Shown here: positions 48,726 to 58,200 of the stretch, piece by piece
How positions within the stretch are numbered: position 1 is the stretch's first letter
Layout: the number at the start of each line of letters is the position of its first letter
NCBI RefSeq assembly: GCF_000427625.1
Contig: NZ_KE386569.1
Location: forward strand, 1,016,216-1,080,215
Source: Methylobacter luteus IMV-B-3098
Lineage (GTDB): Bacteria; Pseudomonadota; Gammaproteobacteria; Methylococcales; Methylomonadaceae
Reading direction: 5' to 3'
DNA: 64,000 nt
The notes under the pieces: generated by a model
The model's database searches: none
The model's input: the letters and a program-made list of their open reading frames with translations, nothing else
What the model was told of the DNA's origin: nothing
Program-made: the position numbers and the translations under genes

Positions 48726-48817
48726 ATGTTTGGTAGGAATGGCGTTTAAGCGACTGATACTACACATTTAATTGATACATTCGTCAAATATACTGTAAGG
48801 TCGAAATCCTCTCATGA

Positions 48818-49239
48818 TGGCAATTTATTACATCCGACATCAATTACGGAAAGCCGGGTATCTGGACTGCCGAAGTTGTTGAGAATGAAAAAATTATCCA
48901 CACTGCGACATTTGGCTTAATTCCAAGAAGCTTAAGAAAAACAGGGGGTGATGGACAAACTGTCATAGTTGCCGAGGACGGCTCGTTTGAATCACAACCA
49001 CTATCTGTTCAACTTATAGACTATGACGGAAGCACTCCATACGCTGGAGAAATCGTTACATTTGCGGTGGAATCATCACCCAAAGGAAATAAAGGCGGAG
49101 GACTAACGCCATCTAGTGCAACTACTGGTGCCGATGGCATAGCCTCGGTCAATTTTACGCCCTACAAGATGGACAACATCGTACATCTGCTGCTATTAAA
49201 GTCGGTGTTGATCAAATACCAGTTAGAGTGGCTGAGTAA
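48818..49239 (+). pseudogene. Ig-like (Big_1/invasin type) protein remnant
   Basis: Open from 48818 without a start codon: INYGKPGIWTAEVVENEKII, then LSVQLIDYDGSTPYAGEIVT, TTGADGIASVNF, the bacterial Ig-like pattern (V-x-D-x-x-G-x-P ... T-D-x-x-G-x-A). The natural ending ALQDGQHRTSAAIKVGVDQI PVRVAE lies in another frame after NF near 49160, so the gene has lost its front and suffered a frameshift. It is probably the tail of a large surface protein. Confidence 0.65.
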
Positions 49240-49243
49240 CGAC

Positions 49244-49567
49244 ATGAAAGAAAAATACAAAGCAGCATTTATTATTCCTGTTGATACCCAAAAAACACTA
49301 GGTGAAGATGGGTGGGAATTTGAAACATCTAAACGCCTCTCATCGGAGCTTAGCGTTTTTTTAGCCGACGCGCTTAACCTTAGATTCTTGGAAAGCTATG
49401 CTGACTCTGGTATCTATATGAATGACAATATTAAAATGACGATAACATATGATCCCAACAAGCTTATAGAGTTCGTTTACTTTCAGCTTGTTGGAGATGC
49501 ACTAAGTACGCTGAAAACTGTATTTGCCAGAGATATATTTGAGAATTCAGAGTTATTTATACCCTGA
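49244..49567 (+). CDS. Unrecognised 107-aa protein
   Basis: Starts MKEKYKAAFIIPVDTQKTLG, five bases after the remnant Ig-like gene ends, and finishes DIFENSELFIP. Because of the frameshift it is now also in frame with the remnant. No membrane helix or known motif; mixed alpha/beta composition. It might be a partner or immunity-type gene of the lost surface protein, but nothing in the sequence proves it. Confidence 0.5.
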   Translation: MKEKYKAAFIIPVDTQKTLGEDGWEFETSKRLSSELSVFLADALNLRFLESYADSGIYMNDNIKMTITYDPNKLIEFVYFQLVGDALSTLKTVFARDIFENSELFIP

Positions 49568-49876
49568 AACAAGCCGCCCATCAGGCGGAATCGTCCACAG
49601 GTTCCGCCGATAGCTAAGGCCATATGGCGGATGAATCGTAAGGTGGATTTGCTTTAGCAATCCACCAACAAACGGAGCCTCGCAGCCGTTATGTGTTCTA
49701 GAAATGTAGCCGGCCTGTTTGAAATGGCGATTTGCTGCGCGAAATGGCCGTATTCGACAATCCATTGTTACGTTTCGGACGGATTACTACCTGTTGGTTG
49801 GTGTGGCGCTCCTGACGATTTGCCGACAGCGTTGGAATGAAGCTTCGGTGTGGAGAAATAAATCGTACGGCGTATA
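49568..49876. other. Intergenic region containing direct repeat A
   Basis: Mostly occupied by a 123-base repeat (49618-49740) shared with 50589-50708, itself containing a hairpin (GGTGGATT ... AATCCACC). The remainder shows no gene. Confidence 0.6.
49618..49740 (+). repeat. Direct repeat A, about 120 bp
   Basis: Runs from GGCCATATGGCGGATGAAT to GGCGATTTGCTGCGC and matches 50589-50708 along its length with scattered changes. Shared blocks include AATCCACCAACAAACGGAGCC split around a hairpin and GAAATGGCGATTTGCTGCGC. Confidence 0.85.
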
Positions 49877-50077
49877 GTGGTAATGATGTGTAAAAAATTG
49901 ATAGCTGATGGATTTTATCCTGATACGGAAGCTAGCCGGACATTATTCTGGGAAGCTTTCAACGCTATGACTTATTATAATTACCCTGAAATATCATTAA
50001 TAGAACAGCTTTTAGATAGCAAATCTCACAAGAGTAAAAATGAGAATGTGAGCCATTCATTATCGTTAGATGAATAA
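49877..50077 (+). pseudogene. Carboxyl-terminal fragment of an XRE regulator paralogue
   Basis: 66 aa: CKKLIADGFYPDTEASRTLF and MTYYNYPEISLIEQLL match the end of the neighbouring full-length regulator (CNRLICEGLYSDTEASRRDL, MTRFNYPDISLIENLL). The DNA-binding half is missing. It overlaps the next gene by eight bases. A partial duplication is the likely origin. Confidence 0.7.
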
Positions 50078-50585
50078 ATTACGCGAAACACTTAAGAAAG
50101 AGCTTGATAAGCGCAACTGGAACGCCTATGACCTTGAGAATAGGTCAGGCGTACCGCAGCCTACTATTCACAGATTTTTAACAGGGAAGCATGAGGATTT
50201 AAGATCCAGGAATGTTGGAAAGATAGCTAAAGCCTTTGGTATAACGGAGTCGCAATTAAGAGGACTTGAGCCAATTCCAGAGATTGACGATCAGGCTACA
50301 AGTGACAATCGGTTGCCAGGCTCAAATCGATTAATGGAGACGCTACCCAAGGTTAATGAAAGAACTGTCTCAGAAACGGAACGATATTGGCTACAAATTA
50401 TCGATATGTGCAATCGTTTGATTTGCGAAGGGCTTTATTCTGATACGGAAGCAAGTCGGAGAGATTTGTTTTATGTCGCTTTTGACTTAATGACTAGATT
50501 CAACTATCCAGACATATCGCTGATCGAAAATCTCTTACTTAATAAAGTTCGCAAAACCGGAAATGAGAGCGTAAACCATCTATAA
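50070..50585 (+). CDS. XRE-family helix-turn-helix regulator
   Basis: 171 aa. Amino-terminal HTH (about 4-62): LRETLKKELDKRNWNAYDLE, NRSGVPQPTIHRFLTGK, as in phage-type repressors. The carboxyl half (about 100-168) is helical, shared only with the adjacent fragment, and has no peptidase motif. It may be a remnant of an integrated element or a plasmid-type regulator. Flanked by direct repeats A and B. Confidence 0.75.
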   Translation: MNKLRETLKKELDKRNWNAYDLENRSGVPQPTIHRFLTGKHEDLRSRNVGKIAKAFGITESQLRGLEPIPEIDDQATSDNRLPGSNRLMETLPKVNERTVSETERYWLQIIDMCNRLICEGLYSDTEASRRDLFYVAFDLMTRFNYPDISLIENLLLNKVRKTGNESVNHL

Positions 50586-50588
50586 CAT

Positions 50589-50708
50589 GGCCGTATGACG
50601 GATGAATTGTAGGGTAGATTTGCCTTGGCAATCCACCAACAAACGGAGCCTTGCAACCGAAGTGTTTCGCAATATTACTGGCCTGCTTGAAATGGCGATT
50701 TGCTGCGC
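50589..50708 (+). repeat. Direct repeat B, about 120 bp
   Basis: Second copy of the repeat at 49618-49740. Its stem reads GTAGATTTGCCTTGGCAATCCACC. Together the copies bracket the XRE gene and its truncated paralogue. Confidence 0.85.
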
Positions 50709-50868
50709 TGGAGATGCTCTTTATGAAACAGGGCCATAGGATGATGATATGGACTCTTCTCCACTGCCACGGTGCCATGCACCCAAGAATAACAAACGGC
50801 GCAAAGAGGCGCCTGAAATGAATCGGCCGTGATTCGGATGAGACGATCGATTCTTCTGCAAGAAAGCA

Positions 50869-52221
50869 TTATCCCAGCTTGCGGTACAGGGTGCTGCGGT
50901 CCAGGCCGAGTATCCGGGCCGCCTGAATCTTATTGCCGCTGGTTGCTTCCATAACATGGCGGATATAAGCCTGCTCGATGTCTTCCACCGTCCATCCCTG
51001 CATCATTGCCAGTTCCAGAAAACTCTTGTCGCTGAAAGGAATTTTCGACGCTTGTGCTAAATCCTCTATAAAAAGCGTGTCATGTTCGGCAAGCACGATG
51101 GCCCGTTCCAAGGTGTTGGCGAGTTCCCGGACATTGCCCGGCCAATGGTAGGCTTGTATCCAGCGCAATACCTCCGCCGAAATATTGACAGGCCCCTGTT
51201 TGCCGAGACGCTGGCAGATCGTATCGATCAATGTCTTGATCAACTCGTTAAAATCCTCCTTGCGCTCTCGTAAAGGCGGCACTTCAAGACTGATTACATT
51301 CAATCGGTGATAAAGGTCCGAGCGGAACAGTTTGTCGTTGATGCGTTGCTCCAAAGGCTGGTGGGTCGCAGCGATCAGGCGGACATTGACTTCCTCTTCT
51401 TTGGTGTCGCCGAGTGCGCGGATTTTTCCGGTTTCCAGCGCTTGCAGCAACTTGGGTTGTATTTCCAAAGGCAGTTCCGCGATTTCATCAAGAAACAATG
51501 TTCCGGAATCGGCTTGCAAAAACAGTCCCGGCCTGTCTTTGCTGGCATCGGTAAAAGCCCCTTTGCGGACGCCGAACAATTCGCTTTCCACCAGGCTGTG
51601 CGGCAATGCTGCGCAATTGATGGCGATAAAAGGCCCTTGACGATTCGGGCTGTTATCATGAATCCAGCGCGCCACCGCGCTTTTGCCGGTGCCGCTTTCG
51701 CCCGTTAAAAGCACCGTCGAATTCACTGCGGCAGCCCGTTTTGCCAGGGTGATCAATTGTCGCATGCAAGCGCTGCGGGTGATAAAAACACTCGTGTCGC
51801 TATTTTTATCATCGGTATAGTCGATTTTTACCGCCGTACGTCTCATCTGCCGGTCTTCAAGCGCACGGGTTACTGCGGAGTAAAGCTCTTCTATACGAAA
51901 CGGTTTGGTTAAAAAGTCGCAGGCGCCCGCACGCATGCTTTGCATCGCCAGATCGATGCTGCCAAAGGCGGTAATCAGTAATACCAGTTGTTCGGGCCGT
52001 TTATGGTGAATGGCGGTAATTAATTCAAGACCGCGCATGCCGGGCATGACCACATCGGATATGACGAGATCGAATGGCTCTTTTTCTATAGCACGGAGTG
52101 CTTCGTCGGTTTGCGTGAATCCGGTGACCGAATAACCCTCATGCCGCAGCATGTCGAGCAGATAATCAACAATGCCGGGATCATCATCGATCACCAGCAG
52201 GCGAGTGTTTTCTACAGTCAT
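50869..52221 (-). CDS. NtrC-family sigma-54-dependent response regulator
   Basis: 450 aa from ATG 52221, whose ATGA overlaps the kinase stop; ATG 52236 is also in frame. Receiver domain (LLVIDDDPGIVDYLLDML, phosphoacceptor in VISDVVMPG, Lys in FLTKPF), AAA+ domain (GESGTGKSAVARWIH; loop GAFTDA rather than GAFTGA, which contacts sigma-54; LDEIAELP), and a Fis-type HTH at the end (ARILGLDRSTLYRKLG). It should activate the divergent RND operon, whose promoter has sigma-54 elements. Confidence 0.93.
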   Translation of the reverse strand: MTVENTRLLVIDDDPGIVDYLLDMLRHEGYSVTGFTQTDEALRAIEKEPFDLVISDVVMPGMRGLELITAIHHKRPEQLVLLITAFGSIDLAMQSMRAGACDFLTKPFRIEELYSAVTRALEDRQMRRTAVKIDYTDDKNSDTSVFITRSACMRQLITLAKRAAAVNSTVLLTGESGTGKSAVARWIHDNSPNRQGPFIAINCAALPHSLVESELFGVRKGAFTDASKDRPGLFLQADSGTLFLDEIAELPLEIQPKLLQALETGKIRALGDTKEEEVNVRLIAATHQPLEQRINDKLFRSDLYHRLNVISLEVPPLRERKEDFNELIKTLIDTICQRLGKQGPVNISAEVLRWIQAYHWPGNVRELANTLERAIVLAEHDTLFIEDLAQASKIPFSDKSFLELAMMQGWTVEDIEQAYIRHVMEATSGNKIQAARILGLDRSTLYRKLG

Positions 52222-53708
52222 GATGGGTTTTTCCATGGTAAATGAAGGATAAACCGGCTGCCGTTGCCGGATTCTGTTTCGGCAATGACGCTGCCTCCCA
52301 TTTCGGTAACTAACGTCTTGACCACGGCTAAACCAAGACCGGTGCCGCCTTGTTTGCTGCGGGTGGTGAAGTAGGGTTCGAAAAGATAGGGCAGATGTTC
52401 CGGCGCGATGCCTGTTCCCGTATCGCTTACGGTAAGTCGCAGCGCCGGTATTTCATTATCGGCATAAATAATTGAATCCTGGGATAAATCGACAGTGATC
52501 GAGCCTGTGCCGACGATGGCGGCCAGCGCATTGGACAGCAAGTTTAAAACGATCTGTTGGATGCCATCTTTATTGATCAACAAAAGGGGCAATGTTTCAG
52601 GGTGCGTATAAGTCATGATCACCCCTTGACGCCGCGCTTCAAAACCCAGCATATCAATGACTTCCGCTATAGCCCGGATGACATTGCAGAGCACGGGTTC
52701 GGATGAGGGGCGCGGGGCGAACTCCAGAAGGCGCTGGACAATTCGCGTGATACGGTCAGTCTGATCGACCAGAATACTGGCTATCCGCTGCACCTCTTTC
52801 AAATCCTCGCCGCCGCCAGCCAGCGCTCTTGCCCGGCCGTTAATGATTTGCAAAGGCGAACCGATTTCATGGGCCAGTCCTGCCGATAGCTGGCCGATCG
52901 TTATCATTTTATCCGCATTTTGCAGCGCCCGTTGCAGTTGTCGCCTCTGTTGCGTTTCGGCTTCCAGCCTGCGGTAAGCCGAAAATAATTGCGCAGTCAT
53001 CCGGTTAAATTCCTGCGTCACGGAAGAAAGTTCGTCGTTACCGGTTGTCGGTAAGGGCTCTGGCGGTTCTCTGCTGTTCCTGAAAGCCAGCATGGCTTGA
53101 CGGAGTTCTCGTAACGGACGGGAAATATAAATGTGACCTAAAAAGAAACAAAGCAGGGAGGTAAATAAAATCAAGGAAAAAAAAGACAAAAGAATATAAG
53201 TTTTCGTTTTACTTAAATCCTCTTTCATCTTTTGCAACGATCGCACCACGGCCAGATTGCCTGGCATATCAGTTGAAGCCTTATTGAAAGGTAACGACAG
53301 CACCAGGAAATCGGGCTCATCCGCGGGAAAATAAAATTGTTTCGTTTCGCCATCAAGTGCAGCCTGGTATAAAGCCTCTTTTACTTTTTCCGGCCAAACC
53401 ACGCTTTTTGCATCCGAACGGATAACGTTACGATTTTGAATGTAGATACGCACATCAATAGAAGGCTTGAGGCGTTCTAACTGTTGCAAAAGTTTTTGCA
53501 CGTCTTCCATTTGCTGGTCCCGTATGGCGTTTTCTACCGAAACAAGCAAACTGTGGGCCAATAAGCGCGTTTCTTTTTCAACATCATCCCGTAAATCCTG
53601 TGATTCGGTTCGAAGTTGATACGTTCCATAGATGCCAAAAACTATCAATGTCAGGACAAACAGGGAGAAAGTTAATTTATAGATAACTGACATTGAAGTA
53701 TTTTGCAT
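52218..53708 (-). CDS. Sensor histidine kinase of the RND-linked two-component system
   Basis: 496 aa. Membrane helices at about 9-28 and 170-195 bracket a periplasmic sensor domain; HAMP follows (ISRPLRELRQAMLAF). HisKA box AGLAHEIGSPLQIINGRARA holds the phosphorylated His, then N box NLLSNALAAI, SDTGTGIAPEHLPYLFEPYF and TGLGLAVVKTLV of the ATPase. Paired with the NtrC-type regulator; signal probably a compound in the periplasm exported by the pump. Confidence 0.92.
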   Translation of the reverse strand: MQNTSMSVIYKLTFSLFVLTLIVFGIYGTYQLRTESQDLRDDVEKETRLLAHSLLVSVENAIRDQQMEDVQKLLQQLERLKPSIDVRIYIQNRNVIRSDAKSVVWPEKVKEALYQAALDGETKQFYFPADEPDFLVLSLPFNKASTDMPGNLAVVRSLQKMKEDLSKTKTYILLSFFSLILFTSLLCFFLGHIYISRPLRELRQAMLAFRNSREPPEPLPTTGNDELSSVTQEFNRMTAQLFSAYRRLEAETQQRRQLQRALQNADKMITIGQLSAGLAHEIGSPLQIINGRARALAGGGEDLKEVQRIASILVDQTDRITRIVQRLLEFAPRPSSEPVLCNVIRAIAEVIDMLGFEARRQGVIMTYTHPETLPLLLINKDGIQQIVLNLLSNALAAIVGTGSITVDLSQDSIIYADNEIPALRLTVSDTGTGIAPEHLPYLFEPYFTTRSKQGGTGLGLAVVKTLVTEMGGSVIAETESGNGSRFILHLPWKNPS

Positions 53709-53713
53709 CTGCT

Positions 53714-53730
53714 TGTTGCAAAATGCAACA
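53714..53730. promoter_or_regulatory. Inverted repeat, probable enhancer site of the response regulator
   Basis: TGTTGC-AAAAT-GCAACA, perfect, 87 bases upstream of the -24 element and just six bases upstream of the kinase start codon. Position fits an NtrC-type activator site, and binding there could also repress the kinase promoter. Confidence 0.6.
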
Positions 53731-53800
53731 TTTGTTCAAGCCCGCAAATCTGCTAGATGAGCTAACTATAAGAAAGACAATGTGATTTGTTTTGCTTATT

Positions 53801-53818
53801 TTGGCCTATTTTTTGCTT
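53801..53818 (+). promoter_or_regulatory. Sigma-54 (-24/-12) promoter of the second RND operon
   Basis: TTGGCCTATTTTTTGCTT: GG and GC are separated by exactly ten bases as sigma-54 requires, and TTGG and TTGC agree with the consensus. Transcription would start near 53828. The adjacent NtrC-type regulator supports this. Confidence 0.75.
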
Positions 53819-54103
53819 ATTATCTAAGACAATCAATAATTTCATTACTTGCAATGCTGTCAACAACAACTCATTTATTCATTTGTACCAGTTTTCTGAG
53901 AACTGCGTCCGCCTTTCAGCATTCAGTTTTCCAATTTAAGCATGCGTTAATAGAAAAAGTAAAAGCTGGGTTTAATGAACAGAACAAAAAAAATTTTATA
54001 CCTTAAATTTCATCTGTTTAAAAAACCATAATCCTAACAGCACGAAGAAAATCCGTACGATTCTCTTGCTGTGTCAGAAATTCAATTGCCTAAACGACTT
54101 CAA

Positions 54104-55213
54104 ATGAAAAATAGCCAAATATTGTTTCTTGCATTGTGCCTGATCACGGCATCCTGCACCTCAAAAAAAGAAACCGATACCGTCGAAATCCATCAGGTGG
54201 TAACCCCCCTATTAAAGGACACTACCTACAGTAACGAATATGTAGCCGAGATTCAGTCGGTGAAATATGTAGAGATCAGAAGCAAAGTTAAAGGCTACAT
54301 TGGAAAAATTCATGTGGACGAAGGCCAGCGGGTAAAGGAAGGGCAACTGCTATTTACGCTTAACTCTCTGGAATTTGAAAAAGAATTGCAAAAAGCCAAT
54401 GCGGTTTACAAGAATGCCATTGCCGATCTGAAGGCAGCCCAAGTGGAATTAAAAAACGTGAAGCGGTTGGCGGAAAAAAACATTGTGTCCAAGGCGGAGT
54501 TTGCCGTAACAAAAGCCAGAGTGGACGCATTAAAAGCCGATGTGGAAGAGGCTTTGGCAAACAAAGAGCAGACCGCTTTACAGCTTTCATTTTCACAAAT
54601 AAAAGCGCCCTACAACGGCATTATCAACCGGATTCCGAACAAGGTCGGCAGTTTGATTGCAGAGGGCGATATGCTGACTTCTATTTCCGACAATCAGGAG
54701 GTCTTTGCCTATTTCAATCTGTCGGAAATCGATTATCTGAATTACATGACCGCTGGCGAAAAAAAGACAAAAACCGTGAGTTTAAAACTTGCCAACAATG
54801 CTCTCTATGATTACGAAGGAAAAATAGAAATGATCGAAAGTGAATTCGACGGCTCAACCGGTAATATTGCTTTCAGGGCAAGATTTCCGAATCCGGATGC
54901 CATTTTAAAACACGGAGCGAGCGGCAAGGTCATTGTCAACAAACAGCTTGAGAACGCCTTGCAAGTTCCTCAGAAATCAACGTTTGAAATTCAGGACAAG
55001 CTTTATGTTTTCGTGGTCAATCAGGAGGGTGTGCTAGAGCAAAGAAATATCGTTCCCAAAATGCGCTTTACGGATTTTTATGTCGTGGAATCCGGCTTGT
55101 CAAAAGACGAAAGGATACTGTTCGAAGGCGTTGAGAATGTAAGGGATGGACATAAAATACATCCTGTTGATGTTGATTTAGCAAATGTGATGTCGCTAGA
55201 CGTTAAAGCTTAA
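54104..55213 (+). CDS. RND periplasmic adaptor lipoprotein
   Basis: 369 aa from ATG 54104, which gives a clean lipoprotein leader (LCLITASC); GTG 54071 would add 11 residues. Half-motifs VKGYIGKIHVDEGQRVKEGQ and KAPYNGIINRIPNKVGSLIA flank a short Lys/Ala coiled coil; then a beta-barrel domain. Lysine-rich composition differs from the adaptor at 22317, and the style resembles Bacteroidota adaptors, which may mean transfer (inference only). First gene of the sigma-54-controlled operon. Confidence 0.9.
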   Translation: MKNSQILFLALCLITASCTSKKETDTVEIHQVVTPLLKDTTYSNEYVAEIQSVKYVEIRSKVKGYIGKIHVDEGQRVKEGQLLFTLNSLEFEKELQKANAVYKNAIADLKAAQVELKNVKRLAEKNIVSKAEFAVTKARVDALKADVEEALANKEQTALQLSFSQIKAPYNGIINRIPNKVGSLIAEGDMLTSISDNQEVFAYFNLSEIDYLNYMTAGEKKTKTVSLKLANNALYDYEGKIEMIESEFDGSTGNIAFRARFPNPDAILKHGASGKVIVNKQLENALQVPQKSTFEIQDKLYVFVVNQEGVLEQRNIVPKMRFTDFYVVESGLSKDERILFEGVENVRDGHKIHPVDVDLANVMSLDVKA

Positions 55214-55232
55214 CTGGGCGGTAAGGATCATC

Positions 55233-58200
55233 ATGACTGCTAGATTTATTCATCGTCCGGTACTGTCGATCGTAATCTCCATTCTTATCACTTTGATGGG
55301 ATTATTGTCTTTAACTCAACTTTCTGTCACACAATTTCCCGATATTGCTCCGCCGGAGGTCAATGTTACGACAAAATTCACCGGCGCCAATGCGGAAGTT
55401 GTCGTCAAGGCCGTAATAACGCCGCTCGAAAGAGCGATCAATGGTGTGCCCGGCATGGCTTATATGTCGTCTGTCTCCGGCAATGACGGCAGCGGCGAAA
55501 TACAGATTATTTTTAAGGCCGGGACCGATCCGGAAGTCGCTGCTGTCAACGTTCAGAACCGGGTGTCTTCGGTGCTGGATGAGTTGCCCGCGGAAGCGAT
55601 TAAGGCGGGGGTTATTGTAGAGAAAGTGCAGAACAGTATGCTGTTGTATATCAATATACTCAGTTCGGATCCAACGTTGGATGAAAAATTTCTTTACAAT
55701 TTTACTGACATCAATGTTTTAAAAGAACTCAAACGAATAGAAGGGGTAGGTTTTGCCGAAATATTGGGGTCCAGGGAATACGCCATGCGCGTATGGTTGA
55801 AGCCAGATAAATTGGTGATGTACAACATCTCGGCTACTGAAATAATTGAAAAGCTGAAAGCCCAGAACGTAGAGGCGGCGCCGGGTAAAATTGGAGAAAG
55901 CTCAGGCAAAAAGGCGCAGGCGCTTCAGTACGTATTAAAGTATACCGGCAAGTATAATACCAGGGAGGCGTATGAGAATATCGTCTTAAGCGGCAAGGAG
56001 AATGGCGAAATACTGCGCCTCAAAGATGTTGCCGAAGTCGAATTCGATTCTCAGGATTACAACGTGCTTTCCAAGGAAAACGGCCAGCCCTCTGCCGCCA
56101 TTTTGTTAAAGCAGCGTCCGGGCAGTAATGCCAAGGAGGTAATCGACAATATCAAAACGACCATGACAAGGATAAAGTCAACTTCCTTCCCGCCGGGCAT
56201 GGACTATACCCTGAGTTATGATGTTTCCGAGTTTCTGGACGCCTCCATTCATGAGGTCATTAAAACTTTAGTAGAAGCCTTCCTGTTGGTTGCCTTGGTG
56301 GTGTTTGTCTTTTTACAGGATTTTCGCTCCACCGTCATACCCATTATTGCCGTGCCGGTATCGCTGGTCGGCACCTTTTTCTTTATGCAGCTCATGGGGT
56401 TTTCTCTCAATCTCATCACCCTTTTCGCCCTGGTGCTGGCCATCGGTATCGTCGTAGACAATGCCATTGTGGTGATTGAAGCTGTGCATGCCAAAATGGA
56501 GCATTCGGGAATCGGTGCGCGAAAGGCAACGGAACAAGCGATGCGTGAAATCAGCGGGGCGATTATCGCGATCACGCTGGTGATGTCGGCCGTGTTTTTG
56601 CCGGTGGCCTTTATGGAAGGCCCCGAGGGCGTTTTTTACCGGCAGTTCTCCCTGACCATGGCGTTTTCCATCGTCCTTTCGGGGATCACGGCGCTGACAC
56701 TGACCCCGGCGCTTTGCGCCTTGTTTCTCAAAAATATTCATAATGCTGAACACGCTGAAAAATCGGGTCTGCAGAGATTCTTTGCGGGATTTAACAACCG
56801 CTACAACAAGCTGTCCGACAATTACAAAAAACTGATCGGCGCAATCGCCAACAGAAGGCTTATAACCTTTGGCATATTAGTCGGATTTTCCGGAGGTTCC
56901 GGCTTGATAGGGACTTATATTCCTTCGGGTTTTATTCCTGAAGAGGATCAAGGAACCATATATGCCAATATCACGGCGCCATCGGGAGCAACCCTTGAGC
57001 GCACCGAAAAAGTGTCGGATGAAGTGCAACGCGTCGCATCGGGTCTGGATGGCGTGAGTTCGGTTTCCAGTCTGGCAGGGTTCAGTCTGCTCTCCGAAGG
57101 TACAGGCGCCGTTTATGGCATGAATCTGATCAGTTTAAAAAACTGGGACCAAAGAACGGCTTCCGATAAGGACATCATCCGTGAGCTTGAAGAAAAAACC
57201 CGGCATATCAAAGATGCCAGCATTGAGTTCTTCACGCCGCCGCCGGTGCCGGGTTATGGCAACTCCAGCGGCTTTGAAATGCGCTTGCTGGACAAGACCG
57301 GCTCGGGCGATCTTCAAAAATTGCAGCAAGTGGCCGATGACTTTGTGGAAGAACTCAACAAACGGCCCGAGATCGTGAATGCCTTTACCACCTTCAACGT
57401 CAGTTTTCCGCAGTTTCTGCTGCATGTTGACGGCGATAAGGCCGCGCAAAAAGGCATCACCGCGGAAAATGCCATGAGCACGCTACAGACACTGATCGGC
57501 AGCGAATATGCCACCAACTTCATCCGTTTCGGCCAGATGTACAAAGTCATGGTGCAGGCATTGCCCGAATACCGCGCCCAACCTGACGATCTGATGAAAC
57601 TGTATATCAAAAACGAGACGGGGAACATGGTGCCTTTTTCTTCTTTTCTTCGCGTTGAAAAAGTCTATGGCCCGGAGCAGGTGACACGCTACAACATGTA
57701 CACTTCCGCCATGGTCAACGGCCAGCCTGCGGCAGGGTACAGCAGCGGGCAGGCTATCGCCGCAATCAAGGACGTGGCCGCGCAAAAACTGCCGAAAGGC
57801 TTTGGCTACGATTGGGCGGGATCGTCCAGGGACCAGGCGCAGGCGGGCAATCAGGCTGTTTATATTTTCATGATTTGCCTGTTGTTCGTTTATCTGCTCC
57901 TCGCCGCGCAATATGAAAGCTTCCTGATGCCCATGCCGGTTATTCTTTCCCTGCCGATTGGCATATTCGGGGCCTTGTTTTTACTGATGGTCATGGGCCT
58001 GGAAAACAATATCTACGCGCAAATCGCCATGATTATGCTGATCGGCATTCTCGGCAAGAACGCCATTCTGATCATTGAATATGCCACGATGCAGCACCGG
58101 CTGGGGAAAACGCCGCTTGAAGCGGCTATCGAAGGCGCCGCACTGCGTCTGCGTCCTATTTTGATGACATCCTTTGCATTTATTGCCGGCCTTATTCCGT

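Larger units (their letters stand above)
53709..54103. other. Divergent regulatory region between the kinase and RND operons
   Basis: AT-rich region of about 395 bases holding a 17-bp inverted repeat (53714-53730), a sigma-54 type promoter (53801-53818) and a leader of about 270 bases before the adaptor start. A 74-aa frame inside has no support. Confidence 0.6.

Noticed and set aside
49618-50708. Pair of 120-bp repeats considered as CRISPR or att sites
   Set aside because: Only two copies, long and diverged, no integrase gene or tRNA nearby.
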